Source: Polysphondylium violaceum (lineage: Eukaryota > Evosea > Eumycetozoa > Dictyosteliales > Dictyosteliaceae). From it: a DNA stretch of 64,000 nt. This document shows positions 10,719 through 22,388 of this stretch, in pieces (positions within the stretch are counted from its first letter, which is position 1; each line of letters starts with the position of its first letter). Below the pieces are notes generated by a model. It saw only the letters and a list, made by a program, of their open reading frames with translations, was not told the DNA's origin and did no database searches. The stretch spans positions 23,321 to 87,320 of the forward strand of contig AJWJ01000028.1 in the NCBI GenBank assembly GCA_000277445.1, given 5' to 3'. A program made the position numbers and the translations under genes.

Positions 10719-13700
10719 TTACCAATGAATCATCTTTCTGAATTTAGATTTCTTTGGTAAATTACGAATCATGTATAATCTTATTTCATTTACAGTGACC
10801 AAAAAGACAGCAAATGGGAGAGGTAAAAGCCAATATTTGTAAGAGATGATAGTACAACCAAAAAATACACGAATACCTGGGACGTGAACAATGATGAGAG
10901 CGAGGGAAATCATAGTTATAATACCAGCGTTAAAGACATTGTTACGGAAACCTTGGACAAAGATGGAATTCTTTCTAGTTTTACAAGAGAGAGCGGCACC
11001 AACTCTGGTGAGTACAATGGCAACAAAATAAGCAGTTTGAGCTTTTAATAAAATGTCTGCTTGTTCTTTGGCGTCGTAAACTTGAGCACCTGGGAGGGAA
11101 CCTTGATATGGTTCTGCTTTGGTATTCATAAAGTAATCACTTGATACATTGTAAATGTCAGAGGGACTGAAACCATAGTCTCTAAAAGTTAAAAAGTAAT
11201 TCAAGAAACCAGCGGCACATTGAACGGTACCCAACCAAACATAAGAGAAAAGAGCCAACTTCAAACTAACCAATCTATCTTTTTTTACATCTCTTGGTTT
11301 TCTCTTCATCATTTCAGACTCGGAAGCTTCATAGGCATAAGAAAATACAGGGAGCAAATCGGTACCCAAATCGATACATAAAATTAAAATACCAGAGAGT
11401 GCAACTGGCATTTGCAAGACAAAGAAACAAAAGAATGGAAGTACTTCGGGAATATTGGAAGAGAGTGTGTAACAAATTGATTTTTTCAACTTGTCAAAAA
11501 TAATTCTACCCTCTTCAACACCGGCAACAATAGAGCTAAAGTTATCGTCGAGCAATACAATAGAGGCAGCTTCTTTTGCAACCTCACTACCAGTGATACC
11601 CATAGCACAACCCAAATCTGATTTCTTGAGGGCTGGTGAATCATTGACACCATCACCAGTGACAGCTACAATATCACCTCTCTTTTGACATTTTTCAACG
11701 ATGATCAACTTTTGTTCTGGAGAAGTTCTTGCAAAAACAATTTGTTTTAATGAAAGAATCTTGTCCCATTGTTCGTGAGTAAGATCATCCAACATTGAAC
11801 CTGGAATAACTACAGCTTGATCTGGTGCAAATTCTAAATCAAACAAGTCTACATTTTGAGCTTTGGCTTTGTCATTTAAAGTTTCGTCGACTTCAATGAT
11901 GCCAACTTGTTTGGCAATCGATGCAGCAGTGAGAGGATGATCACCAGTGACCATCATAACACGAATACCAGCTTCTTTACATGTTTGAATAGCTTCTGGT
12001 ACACCTGGTCTTGGTGGATCCATCAAGGTGGTGAGACCAATAAATACAAGACCACTGGTTGGGAAATTCTTTTCATCGGCATCAAATGGATAGTCGGCAG
12101 TGTAGATCTTGGGGTCCAATTGAAGAAAAGCCATACCAAGGGCTCTCTCACCTTTGCCGGCAAGGAATTCATAGGATTTTTGGAAATTGTCCAAATGAGA
12201 AGAGTTAATATCGTGCTCTTCGCCATTGATCATAATCTTTGAGCAAATGTTGATAATTCTCTCTGGAGCACCTTTCATGGCCAAAAAGAGGGTACCGTCA
12301 GTGTCTTCATGAACACTCAATTGCCATTTGTTTAGAGAATTGAATGGAATTTCAAAGAGTTTTGGATACTTGTCACGAAATTGTTCAACGTTTTCAATTT
12401 GTTCGCAGAATTTAAGGAGAGCACTTTCAGAGGCATCACCAATGGTCTTTCTTTGTTGAATTGGAATGTCTTCTTGATTGGTACCTTTGTCGAATACGGT
12501 TCTATTGCAAAGAGCTGAAATCATAAATAATCTTTGGAAAGTGGTGGATTTGGTGTTGAAAAAGTTGCTGGCAGCCAAACTGTTGCAGCTATAGACAGTT
12601 TCATCATACCATAAATGAACTACAGTCATAATGTTTTGAGTAAGAGTACCAGTTTTATCAGAGGCAATAGTTTTGGTGGAGCCAAGGGTTTCTACGGTCA
12701 AGAGATTCTTTACCAAAACATTCTTTCTGGCCATTCTCTTGGCAGTGATATTTAGAGTTACAGTAAGAGTGGGAAGCATACCTTCTGGTACTTGAGAAAC
12801 AATGACACCAATAGTGAAAATAACAACATAAATCCATTGAACTTTTCTACTGAAACCAATGACTAAAAAGGTGAGACCAAGAGTGATGGCAACGATGGAG
12901 ATGGCTTTGATAAATTGTTGAATTTCTCTCTTCATTGGAGTACTGGCGGGCTTTGATTTTGAGGCAAGAGAAGCAATTTTACCAATGGTAGTACGATCAC
13001 CGGTTGCGATAATAACACCAATAGCATCACCTGCACAAGCAAGAGTACCATAGAAAGCTAAATTTTGAGTTTCCAATGGATTTTCATCGGTACAATTGGG
13101 AGTTCTAGTTTGTGGTTCAGATTCTCCAGTGAGTGATGAATTATCTACCTTTAGATGATTTGATAAAATGATTCTAATATCGGCTGGAATTTTATCACCA
13201 GCTCTAATTACAACAATATCACCAACAACCAAGATTTCCGAATCAATTTCAATCAATTGACCATCACGAATTACTTTGGTGCTAGAAGATGCCAATTTTT
13301 TAAAACCTTCCATTACAGATGCTGATTTTGCAGTTTGGAAATATGAAAATGTACATGTTACAATAACTACAATCCATAAAATAATACCTAAATATAACTA
13401 TATAGAAATTGAAATTATTAATATATACATATGAATGATAATAAATATTTTTTTTCTACTTACACTATCACCACCAACTTCTTTATCTAAACCATAAGCA
13501 ATAAAAGAAAGAATACCACCAATTTCCAACATTAATGGAAATAAACCAAGATATTCCTTTACATATTTTACCCATTTTGGTGTTGGTTTTGTTGGAGTTA
13601 AAGCATTTCTACCATCTCTTTCCAAAAACTCTTCAGCTTTTTCACTTGATAAACCATAACTGTTTTTAGGATTTTGGAAATTAATATTGGTTTGGTATTT

Positions 13701-14499
13701 AGATGCTAAATCTTCAATTGAGATTGCATGATCACTCTGTTAAATTATTTATTTAAATGAAAAAAAAAAAATTAATATTAAAAAGATAATTATTAGATTT
13801 TAAAATATATATATAATTATAAGATTATAATAATAGTGTTAATATATATTTAGATTTTCAAAGATTTTAATAAAAAAAAAAAATTATGATAAAAAAAAGA
13901 AAAAGTCTGAAAGTGTCAAAAAGTCAAAAAATCTAAAACGGGTGATGTGGGTGAGGGAAAAATGAAAAAAACTAAAAAACCAAGATAATTATGATAAAAC
14001 TTACAGTCAAGTCAGATGGGATTGATTCAATGACAGAAGCATTTGCCAATGCACTGGCAGACTCGGGTGAAGATACAGAAGGCTTGGGTCCTTTCTTGAA
14101 TTTTTTCTTGATTCTCTTTCTGAGTTTGAGTTCCCTTCTTCTTTCTTTTTCTTTTACCATGGAAAAGTAGAGAGGAATTTGAGGTTCTTGAATAAATTCA
14201 ACACTGTCCATTGATTTTGATTTCTTCATTGACGATGTAGATGCACCAAGACCACCTTCAATTGATTTGGATTTTTTCATGGATGAAGTAGAGATACCAA
14301 GGCCATTCATTTCAGTGGATCTTGATTTACTAATTTGGCCAGAGGTACCAAGTTCAATTTCAGTATATTGTTTCTTTTCTTCATAATGGTGTTCATCAGC
14401 AAATGGATTTATGCCATTATCGTTGTTGTTATTTTGATGTGGGTCAGTATTACTGACATTAAAATCTACAGAAGATTTTGAGTTTCTAAGTGAAGACAT
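10719..14499 (-). CDS. Na+/K+-type P2C ATPase alpha subunit
   Basis: Exons 14005-14499, 13464-13736 and 10719-13397 (introns 268 and 66 nt) give 1148 residues. The catalytic set is complete: TGES (about 346), phosphorylation motif DKTGTLTQN (Asp about 503), MVTGDHPLT and GDGVNDSPALKK. The membrane-ion signature is that of Na/K and H/K pumps: VPEGMLPTLTVTL (M4), YTLSSNIPEVLPF (M5, Ser rather than the Lys of H/K pumps) and CIDLGTDLLPVFSYAYE (M6 with both Asp). The second intron's acceptor was placed at 13398 because it gives LYLGIILW, the conserved M2 start; the nearer AG breaks the frame. The N-terminal extension of about 200 residues is long for the family and holds a duplicated STSSMKKSKS motif. 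The pump would use ATP to export Na+ and import K+ at the plasma or contractile-vacuole membrane; location is inference. Confidence 0.9.
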
Positions 14500-15992
14500 T
14501 GTGTCTAATTAAAGAGTGATATTGTGAATATATAAATAAATGGATATATTTATATAAAAAATTATCAACTATTTGTATATGTGTATATTATTAAAATAAA
14601 TAAGTTTTGTTGTTGTAGCGTATATAGAATATTTTCCTCTAAAAGTAGTTTTGAAAAAAAAAAAAAAATGATTATTAGTAAAAAATTAAATAAGCGTTTT
14701 TTATTAAAAAAAGATTGAATTTTTTATAGGAAGTCGATGAAACAAATAAAAAAAAAAAGTAATTAATGATTAAAAAGAGTATGAACAGAAATAGAAACAT
14801 ATAACCACACAAATGAAGTCAAGATGAAAGAAAGTATACCAAACTCATAGACGAGGGGGTATTGTTCTTTTAATTTTTTTTTTTTTATAAAAATTGAAGA
14901 TGGAATTGTGACATGTGCAAAAAAAAATAATTAAAAAAAAAAATGTCAGTTTAGGGGGTGTGAAAAACAAACACACAACAGGAGTACTTCCCCTACAAAG
15001 GGGTGTTGAATGAAATGACAAGAGTGTGAAATTGAATTTAAAAGGCAACATGTCAGATGTTGTCTCAATTGATAGATTAATAGTGGTGATGATGATTGAA
15101 TAAAAATATAAAAGATGGTGTTGATGTTGAATGAATAAAAATATATTATTATATATTTAATCTATTTATTACTTACCCAAAAGTTGAACACAAAAAAAAA
15201 TAAATATATTTACAAAGAGTGTACTGGTGGATTATGTTGGGGCTGGTGGTGAGTGAATAGGATAGGAAAATGAAATAATCTTTTAAATCAAAATTCGCAA
15301 TTGTATAAAAGAGCAAAGTCACTGAAAAAAAATAAAATAAAATAAAAATTATAAAAAAAAAAAAAAAAAAAACAAAAAATGTCATTCACTCCCCCTGTGC
15401 ACTTTTGTTGACATTTGACCCCCCTCCAGCGCGTTTGTGCGCAAAATTTTTACATTTTTTTTTAAAAGGGTAAATCAGTGTAATTGGTGAGCTTTGCAGA
15501 GCCGTGTAGATTTTTGTCAAGTCATTTAGAGAATTTGGTGGGTAAATTGTAGGTGGAGGGGGTGAAGAAGAAGATTTTTCATGATGATGATATTGCCGAC
15601 ACACACGGTGTGAATTGATTTGATTCTAAATCCCCCACCCACATAACCACATATACAAATAAAATCTCACCCTTCACCAACAGTAGTGCAAACATTGTGG
15701 GTGGTGAAAGTGGGGAAACTATTTTTGTTTCTTATTGGCTGCCCACTGAACCCTTTTATATGATATGATATGAATAGAATAAAATATGGTTGCTTAGTTT
15801 CAACTTACCTAAAAAATTTTATATTGACTTTACTATGTTCCCAAGATAAAAAATATAAAGAGTGAGTGAAAAAAAATTTCAAACAACGTAGGAAATGGCC
15901 CACTATCTATGAGTGTCAATCTTTTGAAAATTAAGAGATTAATACCTTCATCCCCAAATATAGACATTCAGTTCTTATAAAAAAAAAAAGTT

Positions 15993-16017
15993 GCCGTTGA
16001 GATCATGACTTTTTAGA
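15993..16017 (+). repeat. Short dispersed direct repeat, copy 1
   Basis: Core GTTGAGATCATGACTTTTTA, preceded by a run of A. It matches 16377-16400 at 22 of 25 positions including one gap, in the same orientation and 384 bp apart. Confidence 0.5.
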
Positions 16018-16376
16018 TTTTTTTTTATTTTTTTTCATTTTTTTTTTTTCAAGATTTTTCGCATACTGGGCTATTTTTATTTTTTTTTTGAAAATGATTC
16101 CTTTGACATTTTGGTGAATATCTATTTTATAAAAATAATAGTAAATTTTACTAGACTACCTTCCATCGCCATTTGTATTTGTTGGAGGTTGTCCTGTTTT
16201 TTTTTTTTTTTTTTCTTCCAAAGGCATATTATAGAAGAATTTAGAGGAAATGTAATGAACTATAGGGGATACTATGTTCCATTGATAGAGCACTATTTTT
16301 ATAGGTAAGTGTATGTATAGAATGTTTAGGTGGTGTCGTGAGGGAATTGTGGAGTAATATATTTAAAAAAAAAAAC

Positions 16377-16400
16377 GCCATTGAGATCCTGCTTTTTAGA
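16377..16400 (+). repeat. Short dispersed direct repeat, copy 2
   Basis: Core ATTGAGATCCTGCTTTTTAG, again preceded by a run of A. Partner of 15993-16017. Confidence 0.5.
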
Positions 16401-16439
16401 ATGTCTGTTTTACCCTCCACACTACTTTATTTATCATTT

Positions 16440-18676
16440 TTATTGAAAACTAAAACCCAAAGGTTTGGGAATAGTTCCATTTGATTTTAATTGATCAAAT
16501 AGTAATTGTAATCTAGAAAGAGCACCTTCAAGGCCAACAATTGATTTATATTTTGAGCCAAGATTAATAAAGGTACCAACGAGTGTGAGGAATTCATTTT
16601 GATAACGCTCGACTAGAGTTGAGCCGAGGATAGTTAAAAATACAACCAATAGACTAGGTGTAATACGCTGGGGTTTGAGAACACAAACACTGGCGATCCA
16701 TTCCATGGCAGTGTTGAGTTGAAATTCTGAAATTTTGGATTTTGTATAGAAAATAGAGCAATAGAGGGCCATGTATCCCACCATACGTTTTTGGAATTCC
16801 TCTTCGGTCTCTAATATGTTGCCAGTGGCGGGGTCAGCCAGATAGCCCATTTTCTTAAACACTGATGCATCACGGACACCTCCCGAGTTGACATACATGG
16901 GCACAGTGTAGATACAACACTGATTGAATTTGGCCACCAAAAGTTTTGTCAAATCGGGGTGAACAACACAAATTTGAGATAAAACGACAGAGAGGGGATA
17001 AGCAGATTCTTGATGAAAGGTGATTTGTGCCTCAACTTGGCCCATTGATTTGTTGACAATGGTAATCAACGATACCTTGTAAAAATACTCTCTTGTCTTT
17101 TCTTGATTTAAAAGGTTGATTAAATTCTTGCTCTTTTCCATCACTTGCGACATTTCTGCAGAGATTTGGTTAATGTTTATATTTATCTTTTTAATTAAAC
17201 TTTTTTCATAATCTTTTAAATTGATTGGTATACTATCTTTATATTGATTAATATATGATATTGTATTATTTAAATATTCTTGATTTTCTTTATATTGATT
17301 TAAAATCTTATTATCACTAAAAGAATATTCTTGTGTGGATATTGTTGATAGTGTTGTTGTTGTTGGTGTTGTTGTTGTTGTTTCAGTTTGCCTACTTTGT
17401 TTTTCATTTTCTAATCTTTCCTTTTCCAATCTTTCATTCTCTAATCTTTCCTTTTCAACTCTTTCATTTTCTAGTCTTTCCTTTTCCAATCTTTCTTTTT
17501 CTAATCTTTCATTTTCTAGTCTTTCCTTTTCAATTCTTTCATTTTCTAATCTTTCCTTTTCAACTCTTTCCTTTTCTAATCTTTCTTTTTCAATTCTTTC
17601 TTTTTCTAATCTCTCTTTTTCTAGTCTCTCTTTTCTAATCTTTCCTTTTCTAATCTCTCTTTTTCTAATCTTTTCTTTTCTTTTTCTATACGTTCTTTTT
17701 CGATACGCTCTTTTTCTAGACGTTCTTTTTCTAAACGTTCTCTTTCAATACGTTCACGTTCTTTTCTTAAACGTTCTTGTTCTTGTATTCTTTGTTTGAA
17801 TATTAAATCTGATTGATCGTTTTGTATTTTAAAATCATTTTTCATTTCCTTTAACTTTTGCATACTTTGTTTCTTTTCGTGGATATGTTGTTTTTCAATG
17901 AATCTATAGATTTTATTCTTTTCACGAATGAATTGATTCATTTCCAATATTCTCTCCTTTTCACAATTGTCTTTGATTGATTTCCATTCAGATTCAATTT
18001 GAATAGATGTTTCATTAACAATTTGATTTCTTTCATTGTTTCTTTTATCTTGTAGTCTTTTAATGATTAAATCTGACTGAAATGAATTTAATACTATATT
18101 TCTTAGATTATATTTTTCTTTTCTATCTTCCTGTTGTTGTTCTTGTTCATTATTACTATTGTTTTCTTCATGTTGGGCATAACTATCGTTATTATCGTTA
18201 TTATTATTGTTATCATCTTCGTTATCACTATCTATATCTATATTTGCAGATATTTTTGAACCATATTTTATAGGTGAGGAATTTGATCTATTGAAGGAAT
18301 TGAGTAAAGGGGTTGTTGTATCTTTTGGTATAATTACAGAAGCTGATCGAATAGGTGGTTTAATATAAAAATCATCGTCCTCTTCTTCTTCTTCTTCACT
18401 ACTATTATCTTCATTTATACTACTTTCAAAACTATAGTTTGCTGAAAACTTTGATTTAGGATTATCATTTCTTATTTGAGTAGTAGTAGTTGTTGTTGTG
18501 CTCGTATATTTATTATTTAATTTAATATTTTTAAAAGGAGATAAAAGTGGATCAAACGATAGAATTTTAGTGACTCTTTTAGTATCATTGGTTAATACAT
18601 TACTATTGGAACCATCATCATTGTCATTATTACTAAAGTTTTTATGATTGTACGTATAGATATCTGTTGAGGTCAT
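16440..18676 (-). CDS. gle1: GLE1-like mRNA export factor, reading frame broken in the coiled coil
   Basis: Two frames together form one GLE1 protein of about 745 residues: 18676 down to about 17630, then a second frame down to 16440. The N-terminal part is low complexity (Asn, Asp, Ser). It is followed by a long charged coiled coil built from 15-nt units encoding ERLEK variants. The C-terminal globular part has GLE1 features: [16 protein letters not shown], a [13 protein letters not shown] segment, [14 protein letters not shown] and [11 protein letters not shown] at the end. GLE1 activates the DEAD-box helicase Dbp5 at the cytoplasmic face of the nuclear pore. At about 17624-17634 one base is missing from a repeat unit (AAAGAGAG where units need AAAGGAGAG). 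This shifts the frame and creates a stop after KRD. Adding one base would make the total divisible by three. Sequencing or assembly error in the repeat is the likeliest cause; a true lesion is possible. Confidence 0.8.
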
Positions 18677-18840
18677 TGTCTATCCCAAGTGTTGTTCACA
18701 CAATTTTATCTCACAGAAAAAGGGAAAAAAAAAAAAAAAAAAATAACTTGGCTTTCAAAATGCTTGAGCCAAAAGAACTTATACAAAAAGGTTGGAGATA
18801 GAGTGCATTGATTATTATATTTATTTATATACAATAATAA

Positions 18841-19971
18841 TTAAAAGATACTCAACAATGGAGTATAGTAGTGTCTGTATGTCATAAAAGTGCTTGCGTA
18901 GGTGTTCCATTGGTAGAGAGAGTAGACACCATTCTCATAGGCAGCGGTGTAAGCATAGGCAGTGTTTAAAAGTGGAGCAGTGGCAAGGAATTGTTCAGTA
19001 GAGTAACCCAACATATTTGAGCAAACAATTGATCTGCTATTCCAGTCAATGTAGCCAATGGCGTAAACGAGGTTGTTTGAGCTATCAGTCATTGCAACGT
19101 TGACCATAATACCTTGATTGTATGGGTTGAAAGACATACTCATTCTATGAAATATAAATATTAAATGTGTTAGTCTATCGTGTCAATAAAGCATCTGTCT
19201 ATCAATCTATTTAAAATACCTACGGGAGATCTAAAACTGGATATTGGTTATTGGCAAAAGAGAAACGTTGTTCGCCAGTTTGATGGAAATTGAGGTCATA
19301 GGATTTAATAAATAAACCAGTTTGATTTTTAAAAGCTAAATAATAGTTTTGGCTGAGTGGAGAGAATACAGAACCACGATAGGCACCTTGGACTAAACCT
19401 GCACTTGTAATTTGACCATTAGGGTAGATGAAGGTGTTGAAAAAAGAGCCTTGGTAGACTGGATTGTTGAGGAGATAGCTAGCCATAACAATATTGTTGC
19501 TAGATTGAGTTGATGCTAAACCACCGACGATAACGGAAGGAGCTGGAGCTTCAGAAATGACTTTCCATGCACCACAATCAATAAAATAGATCACCAAAAT
19601 ATTATAGCTCTGTAATTATAGGTATTAGTACTGTCTGTGTGCTGCTTGTCTTATGCTCTACGAAAAATAACAATAAAAATACACACGGTATCGGCAACGA
19701 CCAAAGTTAATACTTTGGTTGCATAGTTGTAAGTAGATGGTTGGTAATTGTTTACTGGTAAATAAGAATTTGGGATAACTAATTGTTGGATTGCAGAGGT
19801 AGAAAAGTAATATCCGACTAGACCAATGTTGACGCTAGTACCATTGTTCCAAATACCAATACCATAGCTTTCATTTCCAGAATCACCAACTACAGTGGTG
19901 GTGGTATCAATTGAGGCTTTAGTGATTGCAACACAAAAAAGTATAACAAATAATGTAATGAATTTATTCAT
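18841..19971 (-). CDS. Secreted protein of unknown function
   Basis: Exons 19687-19971, 19224-19609 and 18841-19144 (introns 77 and 79 nt) give 324 residues. A clear signal peptide (MNKFITLFVILFCVAITKAS) is followed by a Ser/Asn/Tyr-rich, beta-looking protein. It shows repeated short strands such as GIGIWNNGTS, VGGLASTQSSNNIVMASYL and VYAIGYIDWNSRSIVCSN. Spaced aromatic-Gly-aromatic strands could suit a beta-propeller or sandwich, but I do not recognise the family. Only two or three Cys are present. Both splice junctions keep the frame, which supports the model. Confidence 0.7.
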
Positions 19972-20499
19972 TTTTATCTATAGAAGCTATATGCATATTA
20001 ACTACGAATGATCAAGGTTTATATAGCTTTCATTCTGACGTGTTTGGTTTCGGTGGGTACAAACAGGAAAAAAAAAAAAAAATACCCAGCAAATCGGAAA
20101 AAAAAAAAATAAAAATCCAAATTTGTTCCGAGCTAGCATGTTTGACAATTTGAGAGAAAATTTAGATATTTCTTCTTATATTGCGAGGGATAGGAAACTT
20201 GATCCCTTTCCCTTGTAATATAAGCTTTCCAATCCTCGGTTTGTCGAGACTAAAATTCAAATGTTAAAGAATGGTAAATGTAAATTTCTTGATATAAACC
20301 TACCGTTGGGAGAGAGAGTTGTTTTTTTAAGTTTGTAATACCATTCCTGTACCTAATAAGGGTGTTTTAAGAGTCATATTTTTTTCAATTGAATTAAACA
20401 GAACCATAGAAAAGTATAATAAAAATTCAGATTTGATAACAACAAGTAAGAAAAGGTGATGGTTTATAAAATTTAAATATACAAATGTTTATATAAAAA
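19972..20499. other. Intergenic with a structured patch
   Basis: Between the start of the secreted-protein gene and the end of FEN1. Two poly-A runs lie at 20068-20109. A less AT-rich patch (20110-20260) holds the hairpin listed separately and a small CTCG/CGAG stem-loop at 20235-20248. Confidence 0.5.
20178..20221 (+). repeat. Imperfect 17-bp stem-loop, candidate structured RNA
   Basis: Arm 20178-20194 pairs with arm 20204-20221 around a loop of about 9 nt. The arms contain GAGGGA and TCCCTT-type blocks; there is one T-T mismatch, a one-base bulge at the loop, and two positions that pair as G-U in RNA if read on this strand. It lies in a patch richer in G and C than its surroundings. It could be part of a non-coding RNA or a 3'-end structure of FEN1; no known RNA family recognised. 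Confidence 0.35.
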
Positions 20500-21751
20500 C
20501 TAAATATTGGGATGTCTAGCAGGGGCTTTTTTAGCCGAAACTTTGGCAGAGGTTTTTGAAGATTTGGCAGCAGGCTTACCAGTTTTGGTTTTTTTGACTG
20601 GTGTTTTTTTATCTTCGACGGGTCTTTTTACCACAGTGATAAAAGAATCCATTCTAGTTTGAACACTTGTGTTTTTATATTTTTTTAATTTCTCTATACC
20701 TTGGGCCACTCTAGTTTCAGAGAAACCCATTTCTTTTACTAAAAATTCATTTAATCCATCGACATCTGGATCTTTCCATACAAGGTTTGGTACATCTTTG
20801 CCTGGGATAACGTTTGGATTCTTGAATAGTTCTCTTACCTCTGGATAGGGAAAGAATTCAGGGAGGGGATATTTTGTTTTGTCCAGGTGCTTGATAATCT
20901 CTTCAAGGGATTTGTGTTTTTGTATGAGTTCAAATGCCCTTTTGGGACCAATACCTTTGATGCTGTCACAGTAATCACAACCCAAAAGAATGCCTAGATC
21001 AATGAATTGGTCTTGAGTCAAACCCAATCCATCGAGAACCGATGGCAATTCAAACTCTAGAATTGGGAGTTTTTTTGCATCAGAGAAAAAGAGTCTACGG
21101 AGTAAGACAGTACTACCCAATGTGAGAGAATCCATATCCTCTGAACCGGTGGCCCATGCTTTACCAGCTTTCACCAATTCTGCACATTGCGCCTCTGCTT
21201 CGCATGGTGCTTGAACAATGGGTACACCCATGAGTGTAAGTAACTTTATACATTCTTCATTTTGTTTTCTAGTGACTGTAATCATTCTCTTTGCAAACTT
21301 TTGTACATCCTCTGCAGTACCGACTTCGGTAGCCTCTGAAAGAGATTCTTTGGCTTCCTTTCTTCTAGCTTTTCTCTTTGCCAACTCTCCACTCTTTAAC
21401 ACTGGTGCACTACCATCAAATACATAGATTGGCTTAATACCTCTTGAAATTAATTTAATTGTACGATAAAACATACCTTGTAAATGACTTTTATAATGAA
21501 TATATTAATATAGTATATTGTTGTTATTAGAAACACAAACTCTAATAGCGGTACAATACATACCTAGTAGTTTCACCAAGTTGATTTGTAAGTGCTGAAG
21601 AAACATCAGCATTCATAGCAATGAGGAACTGATACAAAGAGGTAGATGCATCAATAGCTATAATTCTACCAAAGTAGTTTTTCAACTCATTTGTTTTAAT
21701 TGATGTTGGTGCATTGTCTTCAATTAATTCTGTTAATTTCTTTATACCCAT
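20500..21751 (-). CDS. fen1: Flap endonuclease 1 (FEN1)
   Basis: Exons 21564-21751 and 20500-21487 (76-nt GTATGT intron) give 391 residues. I start at 21751 ([10 protein letters not shown]) because FEN1 needs the Gly right after Met at the active site; an in-frame ATG eight codons upstream (21775) is less likely. All acidic metal ligands are present: [28 protein letters not shown] and [16 protein letters not shown] (helix-hairpin-helix). [12 protein letters not shown] crosses the splice junction and matches other FEN1 proteins. QTRMDSFI near the end resembles a PCNA-binding box, followed by a Lys-rich tail. FEN1 removes 5' flaps in Okazaki-fragment maturation and long-patch base-excision repair. 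The D. discoideum orthologue is called repG. Confidence 0.93.
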
Positions 21752-22388
21752 CTTGTTACCAACAATACCAATCAATGAGATTCAGAGTATATAGATAAAT
21801 AGGTGTTTATGACAACGATAATGATATAGTTTTTTATTTGTTTTTTTTGAATTTTTTTTTTGAATTTTTTTTTTGAATTTTTCAAAAATTCAAAAAATGG
21901 CGCAAAATGGAATAATACCGGGAATTATTAAGAGTATAAGTTTCCAATGTCCTTATTGGCATTCAAGAATATAATTTCTATTTTTAAATGATTATTTTGG
22001 ACTTTTTTTATCAAACAACAATGAAAAAAAAAATGATAATAATAAATAATACTGTTTAAAATGATTGATGAGATAATTTTCAATATCTATTTACATATTT
22101 TATTGGGTTTTTTCTTTTCTTTTTAAAAAATTATATGTTTATAAATAATCGAATATGGAGGTTGATGATATAATTTTTTTGAAAAAAAGAAAATATGATT
22201 TATGATACCTGAGGTGCCATAAATGAATGGTTATTTGACTGAGTGTGTGGGTGGCAAGAAATATATATCTATAAAATAATATATAAATCTATAAAATCTT
22301 GATATAAAAAATAAATATACAACAAAAAGTGCGAGTTTGTCATCGGTGATTACGACAATTATTATTACTACGATAATAATTCAAATCT
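21752..22388. other. Intergenic between FEN1 start and methyltransferase end
   Basis: No gene seen. 21840-21895 has three near-identical GAATTTTTTTTT-type units, a small tandem repeat likely within the FEN1 promoter. The rest is AT-rich. Confidence 0.5.

Larger units (their letters stand above)
14500..16439. other. Long gene-poor spacer upstream of the ATPase gene
   Basis: 1.9 kb without a convincing gene. It holds A/T runs, a GC-richer patch at 15410-15560 with a GCGCGTTTGTGCGC palindrome, a CCCC/GGGG mini-hairpin at about 14990-15003 and a two-copy 25-bp repeat (15993 and 16377). An exon-like fragment with good splice borders lies at 16224-16304. Confidence 0.5.

Noticed and set aside
13387-13389. 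Alternative acceptor TTAG|GTATT for ATPase exon 3
   Set aside because: It breaks the frame and loses the conserved LYLG; the acceptor at 13398 keeps both.
14845-15604. Several 68-75 codon frames in the long spacer
   Set aside because: They are Phe/Lys/His/Pro-rich translations of A/T runs and low-complexity DNA with no splice or homology support.
17333-17799. Open frames of 101 and 154 codons on the plus strand
   Set aside because: They are antisense to the ERLEK repeat of GLE1; the Phe/Leu/Ser periodicity is a mirror of the 15-nt repeat.
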